NCBI RefSeq assembly: GCF_902459645.1
Contig: NZ_CABPSK010000002.1
Location: 496,001 to 560,000 of the forward strand
Direction of reading: 5' to 3'
DNA from: Pandoraea pneumonica
GTDB taxonomy: Bacteria > Pseudomonadota > Gammaproteobacteria > Burkholderiales > Burkholderiaceae
Length of the DNA: 64,000 nt
The notes below the pieces were generated by a model. That model saw nothing but the letters and a program-made list of their open reading frames with translations. It had not been told where the DNA came from and searched no databases. Shown piece after piece: positions 61,895 to 64,000 of the stretch. Made by a program: the position numbers and the translations under genes. Positions within the stretch are counted from its first letter, which is position 1; every line of letters starts with the position of its first letter.

Positions 61895-62787
61895 TGAGTA
61901 CACCCTTTTTCGATCTGCTAACGCATTCCGTCAATGCGCTGCCGCGCGAAGCCCTCGCTGCGATGCTGGGCGTTTTCGGCCTGTTTATCGGCAGCTTTCT
62001 CAATGTGGTGATTTGGCGGCTGCCGCGCATGCTCGAAGTGCAGTGGGCACGGGAAGCTGCTCACTGGGCCGGACTTACGCCACCGGTCACACCGACCTTC
62101 AATCTGGCATGGCCGCCCTCACGTTGCCCGCGCTGCGATAGCACGATTCCGGCACGGCATAACCTCCCCGTGCTGAGTTACTTGCTGCTGCGCGGACGCT
62201 GCGCCTATTGCTGTACGTCGATCAGCCTGCGTTACCCGTTGGTGGAGTTGAGCGTGGCTGCCATGTTCGCCACCATCGGCTGGACATTCGCGCCGTCGAT
62301 GCAATACGCGACGATGTTCGCGTGGTGTGGCTTCGGAGCGGCACTGCTGGCACTGTCCATCATCGATGCCGATACGCGTCTGTTGCCTGACGCCATCACG
62401 TTGCCGCTGTTGTGGGGCGGGCTGCTGCTGAGCGTGGCGGGTGTGACGATACCTGTCGACGACGCTGTGCTTGGTGCCGCGCTCGGCTATGTCGCGATGT
62501 GGTTGGTCTCGGGCAGCTACTTCCTATTGACCGGGCAAGAAGGGCTGGGCGGCGGCGACGTGAAACTCGTCGCCGCCTGTGGGGCCTGGCTAGGGTGGAT
62601 CGGGGTGCCGCTCACTCTGGCGTTTGGTGCCCTGGCCGCGACACTCGCTTTCGGCGCGCTCGGCGTGTGGCGCGGCCGCACGCTGTGCGGGCCGCTGCCG
62701 TTTGGCCCGTGGCTGTGTGCCGGGGCTGTCGCGAGTGCGCTGTGGGGCGACCGGTTTCTAGGGCTGTGGTTGTACACGCGCGGCTAA
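61894..62787 (+). CDS. pilU: Prepilin peptidase PilU/PilD
   Basis: This A24 aspartic peptidase cleaves prepilin leaders and may methylate the new N-terminus. The 297-residue polytopic protein has zinc-type cysteines CPRCD and CAYC in the large cytoplasmic loop. The two catalytic aspartates lie in IIDADTRLLPDAIT and in GGGDVKLVAACGAWLG. The ATG at 61894 overlaps the pilR stop (TGATG). It is the last gene of the pilus operon, and its 3' end overlaps the convergent oxidoreductase gene by 30 bases. Confidence 0.95.
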   Translation: MSTPFFDLLTHSVNALPREALAAMLGVFGLFIGSFLNVVIWRLPRMLEVQWAREAAHWAGLTPPVTPTFNLAWPPSRCPRCDSTIPARHNLPVLSYLLLRGRCAYCCTSISLRYPLVELSVAAMFATIGWTFAPSMQYATMFAWCGFGAALLALSIIDADTRLLPDAITLPLLWGGLLLSVAGVTIPVDDAVLGAALGYVAMWLVSGSYFLLTGQEGLGGGDVKLVAACGAWLGWIGVPLTLAFGALAATLAFGALGVWRGRTLCGPLPFGPWLCAGAVASALWGDRFLGLWLYTRG

Positions 62788-64000
62788 CACGGCATGGCCT
62801 GCGTTGGCGGCTCGTCCGTGGCTAAGGTCTGCATTGCCGGACGGGCGCTGCGCTTGCTTCAGGATCATGTCAGCCGCTTTTTCACCGATCATCATCGACG
62901 GCGCGTTGGTGTTGCCGCCGATGAGCGTGGGCATGATCGAGGCGTCCACGACGCGCAATCCTTCGACGCCGCGCACGCGCAGTTCCGTATCGACGACCGA
63001 CGCCGCATCGCTGCCCATGCGGCAGGTGCCGACGGGGTGATAGATGGTGTCGGCCCGCTCGCGAATCAGCGCCGTGAGCGCTTCGTCGGATTCCACGCCG
63101 CGACTGTGCAATTCTTTTCCGCCAAAGCGCGCCAGCGACGGTGCCGCCAATATCCGGCGTATCACGCGCGCGCCGCGCAATAACGTGTCGACGTCTTCCT
63201 GCGCTTGCAGGAACGCCGGATCGATCAGCGGCGCATCGCGCATATCGCCCGACGCCAGCGTGACGCGGCCACGACTCTTCGGACGCAATACACACGCATG
63301 CAACGACAGACCGCGCCGCAGATGCAACCGGCGATTGTGGTTGTCGCAAATGCCGACGAGAAAGTGCATTTGCAAATCGGGCCGCGCGAGGCTCGGGTCG
63401 CTCTTGAGAAATCCACCGGCCTCGGCCACGTTGCTCGCCAGCAAGCCGCGCTTGTCGCGCAGATACGCCACGCCCTGCATCAGCAGATGCCATAGCCCGG
63501 GCGGCGTGTAGCCGACCAGATCGCGATGCGCGACGTATTTGTTGATGATGAAGTCGATGTGGTCTTGCAGGTTTTCGCCGACATTCGGCGCATTGACGCG
63601 CACCGCGATGCCATGCGCCTGCAATTGCGCGGCGGGGCCGATGCCCGATCCCATCAGCAACTGCGGCGAATTGAAAGCTCCGGCGCTGAGGATCACTTCT
63701 GCGCGGGCGCGCAGCGTCTCGAGCGCGCCTTGACGTTGCAGCGTCACGCCCGTCGCGCGCATGCCTTCGAACGTGATGCGCTGCACGAGAGCGTCGGTGA
63801 TGACGTGCAGATTGGCGCGGGCTTTACCGTGCAAATACGCGCGTGCGGCATTCCATCGCTCGCCGTCTTTCTGCGTGACCTGATAGATGCCCGCGCCTTC
63901 GTATTGCGCGCCGTTGAAGTCGCTGGAGACGGGAAAGCCCGCCTCGCGCGCCGCGTCGACGTAGTGCCGCGAAAACGGGTTGACGGTGCGCAGGTCTGCC
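62758..64000 (-). CDS. GMC family FAD oxidoreductase, 5' partial
   Basis: The gene starts beyond the right edge of the window. The visible part (about 413 codons) carries GMC features, including the signature around AEVILSAGAFNSPQLLMGSGIGP, the substrate-binding region, and the C-terminal active-site block YHPVGTCRMG followed by LRVVDASIMPTLIGGNTNAPSMMIGEKAADMI. Relatives oxidise choline, alcohols or glucose with FAD. The substrate cannot be stated. It is convergent with the pilus operon. Confidence 0.93.
   Translation of the reverse strand, partial: ADLRTVNPFSRHYVDAAREAGFPVSSDFNGAQYEGAGIYQVTQKDGERWNAARAYLHGKARANLHVITDALVQRITFEGMRATGVTLQRQGALETLRARAEVILSAGAFNSPQLLMGSGIGPAAQLQAHGIAVRVNAPNVGENLQDHIDFIINKYVAHRDLVGYTPPGLWHLLMQGVAYLRDKRGLLASNVAEAGGFLKSDPSLARPDLQMHFLVGICDNHNRRLHLRRGLSLHACVLRPKSRGRVTLASGDMRDAPLIDPAFLQAQEDVDTLLRGARVIRRILAAPSLARFGGKELHSRGVESDEALTALIRERADTIYHPVGTCRMGSDAASVVDTELRVRGVEGLRVVDASIMPTLIGGNTNAPSMMIGEKAADMILKQAQRPSGNADLSHGRAANAGHAVLAARVQPQP

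Overview
The window looks like a chromosomal segment of a Burkholderiaceae betaproteobacterium, with Pandoraea or a Burkholderia relative as the best guess. The reasons are the high GC content and third-position GC, the mreBCD-mrdA-rodA block divergent from gatCAB, the QueE iron-sulfur spacing, and an Inv/Mxi-Spa type III secretion system (T3SS) beside a type IVb pilus locus. No rRNA, transposase, integrase or CRISPR array was found. Gene identities rest on motifs, gene order and recalled family features; no database search was possible.

Region 1 (1-4668) is housekeeping: the end of an NtrY-like sensor kinase and an NtrX-like regulator lacking the AAA+ domain, tRNA-Phe with its own promoter and terminator, the queuosine precursor genes queC-queE-queD, a periplasmic DsrE-like protein and a Sel1-repeat protein.

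Region 2 (about 4.7-37.2 kb) is a complete SPI-1/Bsa-type T3SS island. A collinear, mostly overlapping plus-strand array encodes the basal body, needle and rod (prgHIJK), sorting platform (orgA, orgB), AraC-type activator (invF), secretin, gatekeeper and export gate (invG, invE, invA), ATPase, stalk, ruler and C-ring (invC, invI, spaN, spaO), export apparatus (spaPQRS), translocator chaperone (sicA), translocators and tip (sipBCD). It ends at an intrinsic terminator. A HilA-like master regulator lies convergent to it. Beyond it are two small ORFs, at least one chaperone-like, followed by an 803-residue probable effector of unknown family. A minus-strand cassette follows with four probable effectors and one CesT-like chaperone. 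Two of the effectors carry YopH/SptP-like tyrosine phosphatase folds whose catalytic residues are substituted. Three share an N-terminal module not recognised here, and one of these carries SH3-ligand-like proline motifs. This cassette is the most novel part of the window.

Region 3 (37.3-48.2 kb) holds the cell-shape operon mreB-mreC-mreD-mrdA-rodA on the minus strand, and divergently gatC-gatA-lipoprotein-gatB. Region 4 (48.3-53.8 kb) holds a PPK2 polyphosphate kinase and an RND efflux adaptor/pump pair. Region 5 (54.2-62.8 kb) is a type IVb pilus operon: pilin, TcpQ/PilL-like protein, PilN secretin, PilO, PilP, PilQ ATPase, PilR and prepilin peptidase. The window closes inside a minus-strand GMC oxidoreductase gene.

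Recurrent oddities in the T3SS island are homopolymer tracts at the start of the needle gene and of one effector gene, a G-quadruplex motif in sipC, an internal ribosome-binding site in spaO, and an open frame fused in phase with sicA.
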